NCBI GenBank assembly: GCA_031394735.1
Contig: JANMXI010000047.1
Location: forward strand, 1 to 48,279
Reading direction: 5' to 3'
Length of the DNA stretch: 48,279 bases
Source of the DNA: TMP-86 sp031394735
Lineage (GTDB): Bacteria; Pseudomonadota; Gammaproteobacteria; Steroidobacterales; Steroidobacteraceae
Shown here: in pieces, positions 15,950-25,236 of the stretch
How the letters are laid out: every line of letters starts with the position of its first letter
How positions within the stretch are numbered: position 1 is the stretch's first letter
Position numbers and translations under genes: made by a program
Notes under the pieces: model-generated
What the model was told of the DNA's origin: nothing
Databases searched by the model: none
What the model saw: only the letters and a program-made list of their open reading frames with translations

Positions 15950-16501
15950 GTGTCCAAGACTCCAGAGGTTCGCGCCCGCCGCGCCTATTTCGATACCCGT
16001 TTCGGTCAATTGCATGTGCGCACGGCATTTCCCGGCACCGGCGGCTTCGATGAGCATATGACTCTGGTGTGTATTCACGCGTTACGGCCGACAGCCGGCG
16101 CGGCCTCGAGCCGCATTTTTGCGCCTCTGCTGGGGCTGATCGCGGCCGACCGGTCGGTGTATGCGCCGGACCGGCCGGGCTGCGGCGAGTCCGATGGCAG
16201 CGCAGAAGGGGAGTGCGCGGTTGCCCATGCACAGGCCATGTCCGATCTGGCGGCCGATCTGCGGTTGCGGAAAATCGACCTGCTGGGCCTCGAGGATGGC
16301 TGCGAGGTCGCTGTGGAGTTGGCGCTGTCACATCCGGAACTGGTGCGCCGTGTGGTGCTGGTCGCGGCGAACGCTACGGCGGGTCGCGCCTCTCAAGCAA
16401 ATCAGCCTGCGCTGGTGTTGCGTCTGGAGCCGCCCGACGTGCTGATGTCCAATCCGGCCGCGATCGCCACGGCGACGGGCCCTTTTTTGAATCAGCGATG
16501 A
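15950..16501 (+). CDS. Degenerate, short alpha/beta-hydrolase-like protein
   Basis: A 183-residue protein with GTG start and an AAAGG ribosome site 6 bp upstream. It follows the alpha/beta-hydrolase N-terminal half: oxyanion strand VCIHALRP, YAPDRPGCGESDG, and the elbow region DLLGLEDGCEVAVELALSHPELVRRVVLV. The canonical GHSMGG reads GLEDGC, so the nucleophile position is Glu. The protein stops before the cap and catalytic His. It is probably not a hydrolase and may be a binding or scaffold protein. Its TGA overlaps the rluF ATG in ATGA, implying translational coupling to the ribosomal RNA modification enzyme. Confidence 0.65.
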   Translation: MSKTPEVRARRAYFDTRFGQLHVRTAFPGTGGFDEHMTLVCIHALRPTAGAASSRIFAPLLGLIAADRSVYAPDRPGCGESDGSAEGECAVAHAQAMSDLAADLRLRKIDLLGLEDGCEVAVELALSHPELVRRVVLVAANATAGRASQANQPALVLRLEPPDVLMSNPAAIATATGPFLNQR

Positions 16502-17235
16502 GGCTGAACAAGTTCATCAGCGAAAGCGGTGCGTGCTCGCGCCGTGAAGCCGACAAGTGGATCGAGCAGGGACGGGTCAGCGTCAACGGCGCTGCGGCGG
16601 TACTCGGCACGCAGGTGGGCGAGAGCGACGAAGTGTGCATCGACGGTGAACCCCTCGGTTCAAAGAAGCGCGCCATCTACATCGCATTGAACAAGCCGGT
16701 TGGAATCGAGTGCACCACCAACTCGAGCGTCGACAATAATGTGGTGGAATTCGTCGGGTACCCGGAGCGGATTTTTCCGGTGGGACGTTTGGACAAAGAC
16801 TCCGAAGGGCTGATCCTGCTCACCAACAATGGCGACATCGTCAACGGCATCCTGCGCGCCGAGAATTATCACGAGAAGGAATACATCGTCGAACTGGATC
16901 GGCCGGTGACGGAAATTTCGATGAACATTCTCGCCAGCGGCGTGCGCATCCTGGGTGTGATGACCCAGCCGTGCAAGGTTGCGCGCATCAATCAACGCAC
17001 GCTGCGGATCACGCTGACGCAGGGACTGAATCGCCAGATACGCCGCATGTGTTCTGCACTGGGTTACCAGGTGCGACGGCTGCAGCGGGTGCGCATCATG
17101 AACATCCATCTGGGGCAGATGGGCGTGGGCAAGTGGCGCCTGCTGACCGAAGCGGAGATCAAGGGGCTGTCACGCCCAGCTTTGGCGAAGCAGCGCCGAG
17201 TCGATGCCGGTGGACCACAAAGCGGCGCTGTCTGA
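16498..17235 (+). CDS. rluF: 23S rRNA pseudouridine synthase, RluF-type
   Basis: A 245-residue pseudouridine synthase of the RsuA/RluB/E/F group. An N-terminal S4 RNA-binding domain (RLNKFISESGACSRREADKW, residues 2-21) is followed by the catalytic motif GRLDKDSEG (96-104) with the nucleophilic Asp99. The C-terminal block LTQGLNRQIRRMCSALGY completes the family signature. The NKP.G(I/V)ECT segment and general order favour RluF, which modifies U2604 (and weakly U2605) of 23S rRNA, over RluB. The start overlaps the upstream stop. The 3' end overlaps the convergent gene by 66 bp. Confidence 0.88.
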   Translation: MRLNKFISESGACSRREADKWIEQGRVSVNGAAAVLGTQVGESDEVCIDGEPLGSKKRAIYIALNKPVGIECTTNSSVDNNVVEFVGYPERIFPVGRLDKDSEGLILLTNNGDIVNGILRAENYHEKEYIVELDRPVTEISMNILASGVRILGVMTQPCKVARINQRTLRITLTQGLNRQIRRMCSALGYQVRRLQRVRIMNIHLGQMGVGKWRLLTEAEIKGLSRPALAKQRRVDAGGPQSGAV

Positions 17236-17631
17236 TCGCCATTGCGGGTCGATGCCCTTGCGCGCCAGCACATGGAAAAAATCGGGTCCTGAAATCGCCC
17301 AGTATCTCTCGCTGTACAGCGCCTCACGCTGTGCGGATTGCACGCTGAATATCCTGCGCAACCCGCCGGTGATTAGTTCAGGCTCGCATTGAAGCAGGGG
17401 TAGGAGCGCCTCCAGCGGGAAACGCTCTGCCCCGATCTGCAGATACAGCATCTCAGCGTAGCCATACAGGCACACCGAGGGTAGCGCGGGCCGGATCAGC
17501 GCGATGCCATGGACCAGTGCCGGCGTCTCTTCGAGTGCGGTCCAGGAACTCAAGGCCACATTCCAGCGCACCGACATGCGTCGACGGCGAAAATCCAATA
17601 CGGAAATCAGGTGAGGAGGTTCCTCAGTCAT
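17170..17631 (-). CDS. Hypothetical protein downstream of DsbD
   Basis: A 153-residue protein. The ATG at 17631 is 8 bp after the dsbD stop, and a longer in-frame start lies within dsbD and is rejected. The sequence begins MTEEPPHLISVLDFRRRRMS and continues with mixed hydrophobic and charged segments, ending SALLRQSWA. There is no signal peptide or clear membrane helix. I recognise no domain. Its last 66 bp overlap the end of rluF on the opposite strand. Co-directional placement suggests co-transcription with dsbD, but a role in redox folding cannot be shown. Confidence 0.6.
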   Translation of the reverse strand: MTEEPPHLISVLDFRRRRMSVRWNVALSSWTALEETPALVHGIALIRPALPSVCLYGYAEMLYLQIGAERFPLEALLPLLQCEPELITGGLRRIFSVQSAQREALYSERYWAISGPDFFHVLARKGIDPQWRSDSAALWSTGIDSALLRQSWA

Positions 17632-17639
17632 GCGCTGTT

Positions 17640-19766
17640 CTAAAGATCGGGCAGTTGCGCAAAACTGTCGCGGACCAGATCGGCAGTCAGCAATTGCGGC
17701 AATACCACAGGCGTTGGTGCGCCGGGATGCGCGTTGTAGAGGACATACAACGGAACACCGGCCCGGCCGAATTCGGACAGTGCCTGTGTGATCTGCGGTT
17801 CGCGATTGGTCCAGTCGCCCTTCATCAGGATCACACCCTTGCGTTTGAACGTGTCCTGCACGCGGGCATCGGCAAACGCATTTCTTTCGTTGACCAGGCA
17901 GGTCAGGCACCACGAGGCAGTGAAATTCACCAGCACCGGCTGTCCTTTCGACACCAGGTCCTTGAGTGTCGCGGCATCATAGGCCCGCCATTCGTCAGTG
18001 CCCGGTTTGCCGGCTTGTGAGGTCGTGACCGCGTCGACCCGCGTCGGCAAATATAGCGCCAACCCCAGAGACAACAATGCCGTCGTCAGTGCCGCGACGC
18101 GGGCGCCGCCGCTGGCGGCGCGTGATTTTTGGAACGACCATGCTGCCAGCGCAATCATGATCATGCCGAGCAACGCGGCGGCCAGGCCACCGGGCGAGGT
18201 TTGCTGAACCAGAACCCACAGCAGCCAGGCAGCGGCGCCGTACATGGGAAAGGCGAACACCTGTTTCAGCGTATCCATCCACGCGCCGGGTTTGGGCAGG
18301 ATGCTTCGCAAGACCGGTGCAAACGATAAAACCAAGAAGGGCAGCGCCAACCCGATGCCCAGTGCCGTGAAGATGGCGAGGGCGGAGAGGGCGGGTAGCG
18401 TTAGTGCTGCGCCGATCGCAGGCGCCATGAGCGGCGCGGTGCAGGGCGTTGCGACCAGCGTCGCCAGAACACCTGTAAAGAAGGAGGCACGCAATCCGTC
18501 GCCGTGTGTCAGGCTGTCGCCGACACCGGCGAGCGATCCGCCGAACTCGAACACCCCTGACAGATTCAGTCCTACCGCCAGCAGCAGATAAATCAACAAG
18601 GTCACGAACACTGGTGACTGCAGCTGAAAACCCCAGCCGATCTGCTGACCGCCGGCGCGTAATGCGAGCATCACCGCCGCCAGTGCCAACATCGAGAGGA
18701 TCACGCCGGCGGTGAATACCAAGCCCTTCATGCGTACAGCGCCCGGACTTTTCTTCGCCTGCTCAACCAGACTCATCGCCTTTATCGACAGAACCGGAAA
18801 CACGCAGGGCATCAAATTGAGGATCAACCCGCCACCGATGGCCGCGAGCATCAGGCTCAACAGCGAGTGCTCGGTGTTCGCGGCGGTCTTGGCGTAGCGC
18901 GGTGCCGCAACGCTTGCAACGCCGACGACGGTCAACGGCGCAGAGATGCTCATCGGCACCGTCAACTCCGTGGCGCCACTTCCCTGCTTCAGCACCAGCA
19001 CGCCCTCGACCGGTCCACTCTTGGGGGGCTGATACCCGAGCTTCATGCTCAACTGCAGCGTGCCGTCGGAGCGCGTCATGCGTTGCGGGGCGGCGTACTC
19101 GATGCCGCCCTCGGCGAACGGGAAAAAGCTCAAGTTTTCGGTCTGGGCCAGAACGTTGCCCCAGTCCTTACCCAGACTCAGCACCAATTCCTTGTCATGG
19201 ACTTCAGCATTCACCGTGCCCAGGGCCGGCTGCGGCAACTCGGCGCGCGCAGCAGCAAACAACGCCGCTGCCGCTGGGTCTTTCGCGCCGTTGCCCACCG
19301 GCAGGCTCAAGTTCACGACGCCGGTCTCGGGGATGCAAATGTCCGAGCACACCAGCCAGTTGGCGGTGGCGGCGAGCGCCAATGGGGAGCCGGGCTTCAG
19401 ATCGTTGGGCACCGTCACCTGAACCAGATGCACGGCATGGTGCGCGTACCCGTAGTTGACCAGCGGCGGCACATCGAAACGGTGCGGTGTGGTCCACTGA
19501 ATGTCGGACGCCGTGACATTCGCCGGCAGCGTCCATTTCAAACGTGTCGCCTGGCCCGAATCGCCCGGGTTGCGCCAGTAGGTATGCCAGCCTTCGCGAA
19601 TGTCGAATTCCAGGGCGACGCTGAAGGTTGAGCCGGGTGCAACATTGGCAACCTCGCTCACCAAACGAGCTTTGACATTGTCGGTGGCCACGGTATTGCC
19701 GGTGCCGGCCGCAGCCAGGGTGTAAAGCAGGAGTGAGGCGGCTATGCCGTTAAAAACCGTGCGCAT
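17640..19766 (-). CDS. dsbD: Thiol:disulfide interchange protein DsbD family
   Basis: A 708-residue membrane reductase carrying electrons from cytoplasmic thioredoxin to periplasmic thiol proteins. A signal peptide (MRTVFNGIAASLLLYTLAAAG) leads a periplasmic immunoglobulin-like domain of the DUF/ScsB type (GWHTYWRNPGDSGQ, VCSDICIPETG). The central eight-helix domain carries the paired cysteines in NLMPCVFPVL and VATPCTAPLMAPAIG. The C-terminal thioredoxin domain has ASWCLTCLVNE near residue 617. The large N-terminal domain resembles ScsB/DipZ-like members more than E. coli DsbD, so the partner proteins may differ. Confidence 0.9.
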   Translation of the reverse strand: MRTVFNGIAASLLLYTLAAAGTGNTVATDNVKARLVSEVANVAPGSTFSVALEFDIREGWHTYWRNPGDSGQATRLKWTLPANVTASDIQWTTPHRFDVPPLVNYGYAHHAVHLVQVTVPNDLKPGSPLALAATANWLVCSDICIPETGVVNLSLPVGNGAKDPAAAALFAAARAELPQPALGTVNAEVHDKELVLSLGKDWGNVLAQTENLSFFPFAEGGIEYAAPQRMTRSDGTLQLSMKLGYQPPKSGPVEGVLVLKQGSGATELTVPMSISAPLTVVGVASVAAPRYAKTAANTEHSLLSLMLAAIGGGLILNLMPCVFPVLSIKAMSLVEQAKKSPGAVRMKGLVFTAGVILSMLALAAVMLALRAGGQQIGWGFQLQSPVFVTLLIYLLLAVGLNLSGVFEFGGSLAGVGDSLTHGDGLRASFFTGVLATLVATPCTAPLMAPAIGAALTLPALSALAIFTALGIGLALPFLVLSFAPVLRSILPKPGAWMDTLKQVFAFPMYGAAAWLLWVLVQQTSPGGLAAALLGMIMIALAAWSFQKSRAASGGARVAALTTALLSLGLALYLPTRVDAVTTSQAGKPGTDEWRAYDAATLKDLVSKGQPVLVNFTASWCLTCLVNERNAFADARVQDTFKRKGVILMKGDWTNREPQITQALSEFGRAGVPLYVLYNAHPGAPTPVVLPQLLTADLVRDSFAQLPDL

Positions 19767-19828
19767 CCGGGTAGTTTACGCCGCAGGCGGTCCCGTCGCG
19801 GCGGGATCGGTGCTTTCCGTGGCGCGCC

Positions 19829-21118
19829 TCACAATGTGACCGTTTCTGAACCGTCGTATTCCGGCGACGCTGCCGGATGCAGCCTGCGTTTGCGGATGAA
19901 CAGATAGATCGCCGCGGCGATCAGCACCTGAGCCAGTACGGTCAGCACGAAAGGCACCGGCGTGTGGTCAGCGAGATGCGCCACCAATTGTGTGCCGGCC
20001 GCCGACAGCGCCAGCTGCGTGAACCCCAGCAGGCCCGAGGCTGCGCCGGCAATGGTGGGATGCGTGGCGATTGCGCTGGAGGTGCTGCCCGGTGTCGACA
20101 ATGCGTTGGAAAATCCCAGGCCCATGGCGGGGAGGAAAATGGCCAACGGGTGCCAGTAGTGCATCAGCATCAAGGCCGCCATGATCGCGGTGGAGAGCAA
20201 TCCGATGCCGAGGCCGGTGCCCAGCAAGCGCATCGCGCCAAAGCGCCGGCCAACCCGCGCAGCCAGAAAAAACCCGGTGAACGAGCCGATGGCCGGAATC
20301 AGAAACAGTTTGCCGTAGGTGGAGGGCGCCAGATGCATGACCTCGATGACAACGTACGGCGCGCCGGTGATCACCGTGTACATCGCGGACATCATGAACG
20401 CGCCGAAGGCGACGAAGGCCAGATAGTCCGGTGAGGTCAGCAGAATGCGGTAGCTGTGCAGCGTTCGCGGCGCCGGTCCCGTTGAGACGCCGCGCGGATG
20501 CGTTTCGGCGATGCGAATCCAATTGAAGATCAGCACGGCTACGCCGAGGACGGCGCAGATCACGAATATCCACCGCCATCCCAAGTACTCCGCCATGTAT
20601 CCGCCCAGCGTCGGTGCAAACATGGGCACGAGCAGGATGGCGGTGGCGGTGTAAGCGATGCCGGTGGCGGCACGGGTCGGACCGAAATAGTCCATGAGTG
20701 TGGCTCTTGCCACCGAGATCGAGGCTCCGCAGCCGAAGGCCTGCAGCGCACGGGCGGCGATCAGACCGCCGATGTGGGCGCTCGAGGCTGCGACAATGCT
20801 CGCCAATACGTACAGGAGCAGTCCGGTGAGGATCACCGGCCGGCGGCCGTATCGATCCGACAGGGGCGCGACGAACAGCTGCCCCACACCCAGGGACAAC
20901 AGAGAAAGACTGACGATGAGTTGCGTGACACCGATGTCCGACTGCAGGTCGGCGCGAATGGTGCTCAAGGCGGGGAGTATCGAATGGGTGGCGAAGCTGC
21001 CCAGGGCGCCGATGGCGGCGCTGCCAAAAATCACTTGCCAAGGCCGGGACCTGTTCAAACTGCAAAACCACGTTGAGCGGATAATTGAGGTGACAAGAAT
21101 ACCCGCGGACCGCTTCAT
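19829..21118 (-). CDS. Bcr/CflA-family multidrug efflux MFS transporter
   Basis: A 429-residue, 12-helix major facilitator. LPALSTIRADLQ, VGQLFVAPLSDRYGRRPVILTGL (motif A) and ARALQAFGCGASISVARA followed by YFGPTRAA are typical of drug:H+ antiporters of the Bcr/CflA group. The first 20 residues before SRPWQVIF are atypical. A TTG at 21058 would give a 409-residue protein and a larger gap to the divergent ilvA, so the start is uncertain. Substrates such as bicyclomycin, chloramphenicol or sulfonamides are known for relatives and cannot be assigned here. Confidence 0.88.
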   Translation of the reverse strand: MKRSAGILVTSIIRSTWFCSLNRSRPWQVIFGSAAIGALGSFATHSILPALSTIRADLQSDIGVTQLIVSLSLLSLGVGQLFVAPLSDRYGRRPVILTGLLLYVLASIVAASSAHIGGLIAARALQAFGCGASISVARATLMDYFGPTRAATGIAYTATAILLVPMFAPTLGGYMAEYLGWRWIFVICAVLGVAVLIFNWIRIAETHPRGVSTGPAPRTLHSYRILLTSPDYLAFVAFGAFMMSAMYTVITGAPYVVIEVMHLAPSTYGKLFLIPAIGSFTGFFLAARVGRRFGAMRLLGTGLGIGLLSTAIMAALMLMHYWHPLAIFLPAMGLGFSNALSTPGSTSSAIATHPTIAGAASGLLGFTQLALSAAGTQLVAHLADHTPVPFVLTVLAQVLIAAAIYLFIRKRRLHPAASPEYDGSETVTL

Positions 21119-21138
21119 GCGCTAATGTAGGTGGTCAT

Positions 21139-22662
21139 ATGTCCGACAATTACGCCGAAAAAATTCTCAAAGCCAAGGTTTACGGCGCTGCCATCGAAAC
21201 CCCGCTGGAAGCGGCGCCGCGCCTGTCACGCCGCCTGAACAATCAGGTTTTCTTCAAGCGGGAAGACCTGCAGCCGGTGTTTTCCTTCAAGATCCGCGGC
21301 GCGTACAACAAGATTGCGCACCTGTCCGAAATGGCCGCACAGCGCGGCGTGATCTGCGCCTCGGCCGGCAATCACGCGCAGGGCGTGGCATTGGCGGCGC
21401 GAACGCGCGGCATCGCTGCGGTCATCGTCATGCCGCGCACCACGCCGGAGATCAAAGTGCGCGCGGTCGCCGACATCGGCGGTGCGGAGATCGTCCTGGA
21501 GGGCGATGACTACGATCAGGCCTATGAACATGCCCTCGGCATCGCCAAGGAGCGCTCGCTGGTGTTCGTGCATCCCTTCGATGATCCGGATGTCATCGCC
21601 GGCCAGGGCACGATCGGCATGGAAATCCTGCGCCAACGCCACGGCGAGCAGATCGACGCCATCTTCGTGCCCATCGGCGGCGGCGGACTCATTGCCGGCA
21701 TCGGCGCATATGTGAAGTGGCTGTATCCGCGCATCAAGATCATCGGCGTGGAGCCTGAAGACGCCGCCAGCATGTACGAGTCGCTCAAGGCAAAAAAGCG
21801 CATCACGCTGGATCGCGTCGGCATTTTCGCCGACGGCGTCGCCGTGCGGCGTGTGGGAGAGGAAACGTTCCGGCTCGCGCAACTCTACGTCGACGAAGTG
21901 TTGCTGGTCACCACCGACCAGATTTGCGCAGCGATCCAGGATATTTTCGAGGACACCCGCTCCATCGCGGAAGCCGCAGGCGCACTGGCCGTCGCCGGCA
22001 TCAAGAAATATACGGCGCGGGAGAATTGCAGCGGCAAGAATCTGATCGCCATCAACTGTGGCGCCAACATGAATTTTGACCGGCTGCGCCATGTGGCCGA
22101 GCGTGCCGACATCGGCGCGCAGCGCGAGGCGTTGTTCGCCGTGCAGATTCCCGAGGTTCCGGGCACTTTTTTGCGATTCTGCGAGTTGCTCGGCGCGCGC
22201 AGTGTCACGGAGTTCAACTACCGGTTCGACGATGCGACGGCTGCGCAGATTTTCGTCGGCGTAGCCTTGAGCAAGGGCAAGCCGGAGCGAGATGCGCTGA
22301 TCGCGAGCATGAACGCCGGCGGATTCGCGGTGCGCGACATGACCGACAACGAGATGGCGAAGTTGCACGTGCGTTACATGGTGGGAGGTCGCGCGCGCGG
22401 CCTGTCGCATGAGCGCTTGTTCCGCTTCGAATTCCCGGAGCGTCCAGGCGCGTTGTTGAAATTTCTGAAGGCCATCGGGTCGAAGTGGAACATCAGCCTG
22501 TTCCACTATCGCAATCACGGCTCCGACAGCGGCCGCGTGCTGGCGGGTATTCAAGTCCCGCCCGACACCGGGACGGATTTCATGATCCATCTGAACGACC
22601 TGCACTATCCGTACACGGAAGAGACCGAGAATCCGGTCTACAAGATTTTTTTGGGCGCCTGA
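21139..22662 (+). CDS. ilvA: Threonine deaminase (biosynthetic)
   Basis: A 507-residue PLP enzyme converting threonine to 2-oxobutanoate, the first step of isoleucine synthesis. Lys51 in FSFKIRGAYNK binds PLP. SAGNHAQGVA and the tetraglycine-like PIGGGGLIAG hold the phosphate. Two C-terminal ACT-like modules (AVQIPEVPGTFLRFCELL and FRFEFPERPGALLKFLKAI) are the allosteric sites for isoleucine/valine feedback, as in E. coli IlvA. The ATG has a GTAGGTGG site nearby. It is divergent from the Bcr-type gene and overlaps the convergent kinase gene by 25 bp. Confidence 0.96.
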   Translation: MSDNYAEKILKAKVYGAAIETPLEAAPRLSRRLNNQVFFKREDLQPVFSFKIRGAYNKIAHLSEMAAQRGVICASAGNHAQGVALAARTRGIAAVIVMPRTTPEIKVRAVADIGGAEIVLEGDDYDQAYEHALGIAKERSLVFVHPFDDPDVIAGQGTIGMEILRQRHGEQIDAIFVPIGGGGLIAGIGAYVKWLYPRIKIIGVEPEDAASMYESLKAKKRITLDRVGIFADGVAVRRVGEETFRLAQLYVDEVLLVTTDQICAAIQDIFEDTRSIAEAAGALAVAGIKKYTARENCSGKNLIAINCGANMNFDRLRHVAERADIGAQREALFAVQIPEVPGTFLRFCELLGARSVTEFNYRFDDATAAQIFVGVALSKGKPERDALIASMNAGGFAVRDMTDNEMAKLHVRYMVGGRARGLSHERLFRFEFPERPGALLKFLKAIGSKWNISLFHYRNHGSDSGRVLAGIQVPPDTGTDFMIHLNDLHYPYTEETENPVYKIFLGA

Positions 22663-25187
22663 TCAGCTACCGGGTGTGTTCGTGTGTTTTCCATCGACTC
22701 CGCGTGCGCCTGCGTTAACCATCGCAACACGCGTTGGGCGAACAGGTCGTTGGCGCCGCGCGCCTGCACGATGACGGCATACGCGGATTCGATCTCGCGG
22801 GAGGCCGCCGGCGCCTGACCCAACAACAATTGCGCAAGCCCGTGAATCGCGTGCGCCTGTGCCGTCTTCGGACTGCCGGGCGGTGAAGTGTCCGTCCAGA
22901 TGCGGATGGATTGCGCGCTCAACTCCGCCGCTTCCGCGGCTTTGCCGCGCTCAGCCAGCAGACGTGCCAGATGCATGAGCGCGGAGGCGCGCCACTGATG
23001 CTCGGGCGGCAGGGTTTTGTCATACACCGCGAGTGCCTGGCGGTACTCGCTTTCGGCCGCGTTGAGATCGCCTTTTTCGTGCAGCAGCATGGCGAGGCTG
23101 ACGCGGTTGTAGGCGACGTCGAAGTGATTTGGGCCATACAGTGACAGCATCACAGCAAGCGCCCGTCTCAAGTACGGCTCCGCCTCGCTCAGTCGGCCTT
23201 CACGTTGCAATAGCAGACCGAAATTGCCCCAGGCCGATGCGGTGACCGGATGATGTTCGCCGTAAATGCGCTCCTGGCGGCTGATGGCATCGCGGTACAA
23301 CACTTCCGCCTGTTTCAGCTCACCCAGATTTTCCGTGACGAACGCCAGATTGTGCAGATGCACGGCGATGCGTGGATGGTCCTCGCCGAGCAAATGCCGG
23401 TCGATTTCCAGCGCTCGCTCGTAGGTGAGCTTCGCCAATGCCCATTGTTGTTCGCGCTCGTAGATCTTGGCGAGATCGTCCAGCAGCCAGGACACGTCGG
23501 TGGGCGAGGCGTGCTGGGTTTCGAACAGTGTCAGGCCGCGCTTATACAACCCTTCCGCGTCGTTGAAGCGACCTTGTGCATGACGCAGTTCGCCCAGTCC
23601 CCACAGGCTGCGCGCTGTCTCCAGGCTCCCGGCGCCGAAATTGCTTTGTGCCAGCCGCAGCGCGCTTTGCAGCGACGCGTCCGCACCAACCAGATCGCCC
23701 GAGCCCAAGCGTGCTCGACCTTGTGCCAGTAGGGTACTGAGACGCACGCGGTCGTGCGTATCGCGCTGCAGCGCCAGCGACTCCTCCAGCACCGGCAGCG
23801 CGTCGCGATACAGCCCGAGACTGTTGTAGACGGCGCCGACCGTGGCGAGCAGGGCGGCGCGCGTCGCCGGCTGGTCCTGCAATCCGGTGCGCAGCCGTTG
23901 AGCGCCGGTGTTGAGCAATTCGCGCGCCGTGACCTGATTGCCACGGTTCTCCTCCGGGTCCGACAGCTTGAACAGATTCACCAGGAACTCGGATACCTCC
24001 TCGGCGCGCGCCCGTTCGCGTTCGGCATTGGCGCGCTGCAGTTTTACCTGGTCGCGCTCGGCGGCGATGTGCAGGGACTGCACATAGGTGATGACGGCGA
24101 ACGCTGCGGTAACCGCAAACAATGTCGCACCGGCGCCCACGCCGAGCCAATTGCGGCGGATGAATTTCTGTGCGCGGTAGACGAAGGTGTCGTGCCGGGC
24201 GATGACGGGCATGCCATCGAGATGCCGCTGAATGTCGCTGGCCATCTGCTGCGCCGACGCGTAGCGACGTTGCGGCTCTTTGCGCATGGCCATGAGCACG
24301 ATGTTGTCGATGTCGCCTTCGAGGGCGCGGCGCAAACGCAGCGGGTTCGCGCTGCGCGCCAGGGCGATGCTGCGCACCTTGTCGTCGGTTTCGTCCGCGA
24401 ACACGGCGCTGGGGCGCACCGGCTCCTGTTCACAGATGACGCGCTCGATGTCGCGCAGCCGCAGCGACGGGATAATGAAAGGACGAGTGCCGGTTAACAA
24501 TTCAAACAGCACCACGCCCAGGACGTAGACGTCGCTGGCGGTGGTGATCGGCTGCCCGCGCACCTGCTCGGGGCTGGCATGGTCCGGGGTCATGACGCGA
24601 ATGTCGGCGTGCGTGACCGCCAACGTGTGCTGCAACGCCTGCCGGTCGTCCAGCAGCTTGGCGATGCCGAAGTCGAGCAGTTTCGGTGCGCCCTCTGCAC
24701 TGACGAGAATATTGGAGGGCTTCAAATCCCGATGCACGATCAGATTCTGGTGCGCTGTGTGCACTGCGCTGCAGACGATTTGAAACAATCGCAGCCGGGC
24801 GTTGACATCCAATTGGCGCGAGTCGCAATAGGCATCGATGGGCGCGCCGTCGATGTATTCCATGACGATGTAAGCGGCGCCGTCGGCTGTTTCGCCGCCG
24901 TCGATCAGGCGGGCGATATTGGGATGATCCAATTGCGCCAGAATCTGGCGCTCCGCTTTCAGCCGCGATTGCACACCGCGGGCGAGTACGCCGCCGCGCA
25001 CGATTTTGATCGCCACTTGCTGGACGAATTGCTGGTCGGCGCGCTCGGCAAGATAGACTTCGCCCATGCCGCCTACCCCAAGCGAGCGTAGAATGCGGTA
25101 TGGACCGATGCGGTTGCCGGACAAGTCCTGCGCCGGAACGTTCGTCAGGTCCTGCGATGCATTGTCCGGCAGATCGGGTGCGGTCAT
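22638..25187 (-). CDS. Membrane-anchored Ser/Thr protein kinase with TPR domain
   Basis: An 849-residue Hanks-type kinase. The glycine loop GVGGMGEV is at 37-44, the ATP Lys is Lys61, the catalytic loop HRDLKPSN is at 152-159, DFG is at 172-174, and the activation segment includes HASPEQVRG. All catalytic residues are intact. One membrane helix near 345-368 (GAGATLFAVTAAFAVITYV) separates the cytoplasmic kinase from a tetratricopeptide-repeat region of about 450 residues (repeated NLG.LK.AE..Y..A patterns), expected to be periplasmic. Start chosen at MTAPDLPDN. A longer in-frame ATG at 25310 runs through the opposite-strand small gene. No substrate is evident nearby, and no phosphatase was found. 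Confidence 0.9.
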   Translation of the reverse strand: MTAPDLPDNASQDLTNVPAQDLSGNRIGPYRILRSLGVGGMGEVYLAERADQQFVQQVAIKIVRGGVLARGVQSRLKAERQILAQLDHPNIARLIDGGETADGAAYIVMEYIDGAPIDAYCDSRQLDVNARLRLFQIVCSAVHTAHQNLIVHRDLKPSNILVSAEGAPKLLDFGIAKLLDDRQALQHTLAVTHADIRVMTPDHASPEQVRGQPITTASDVYVLGVVLFELLTGTRPFIIPSLRLRDIERVICEQEPVRPSAVFADETDDKVRSIALARSANPLRLRRALEGDIDNIVLMAMRKEPQRRYASAQQMASDIQRHLDGMPVIARHDTFVYRAQKFIRRNWLGVGAGATLFAVTAAFAVITYVQSLHIAAERDQVKLQRANAERERARAEEVSEFLVNLFKLSDPEENRGNQVTARELLNTGAQRLRTGLQDQPATRAALLATVGAVYNSLGLYRDALPVLEESLALQRDTHDRVRLSTLLAQGRARLGSGDLVGADASLQSALRLAQSNFGAGSLETARSLWGLGELRHAQGRFNDAEGLYKRGLTLFETQHASPTDVSWLLDDLAKIYEREQQWALAKLTYERALEIDRHLLGEDHPRIAVHLHNLAFVTENLGELKQAEVLYRDAISRQERIYGEHHPVTASAWGNFGLLLQREGRLSEAEPYLRRALAVMLSLYGPNHFDVAYNRVSLAMLLHEKGDLNAAESEYRQALAVYDKTLPPEHQWRASALMHLARLLAERGKAAEAAELSAQSIRIWTDTSPPGSPKTAQAHAIHGLAQLLLGQAPAASREIESAYAVIVQARGANDLFAQRVLRWLTQAHAESMENTRTHPVADQAPKKIL

Positions 25188-25236
25188 AGGGCGTGCAATT
25201 GGAGGCGTTGAGCATTGTACAAACCTGGAGATCACT

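Noticed and set aside
21226..22605. 459-residue minus-strand frame opposite ilvA
   Set aside because: ilvA is certain across the whole length. The antisense product is rich in His, Arg and Asp without domain pattern.
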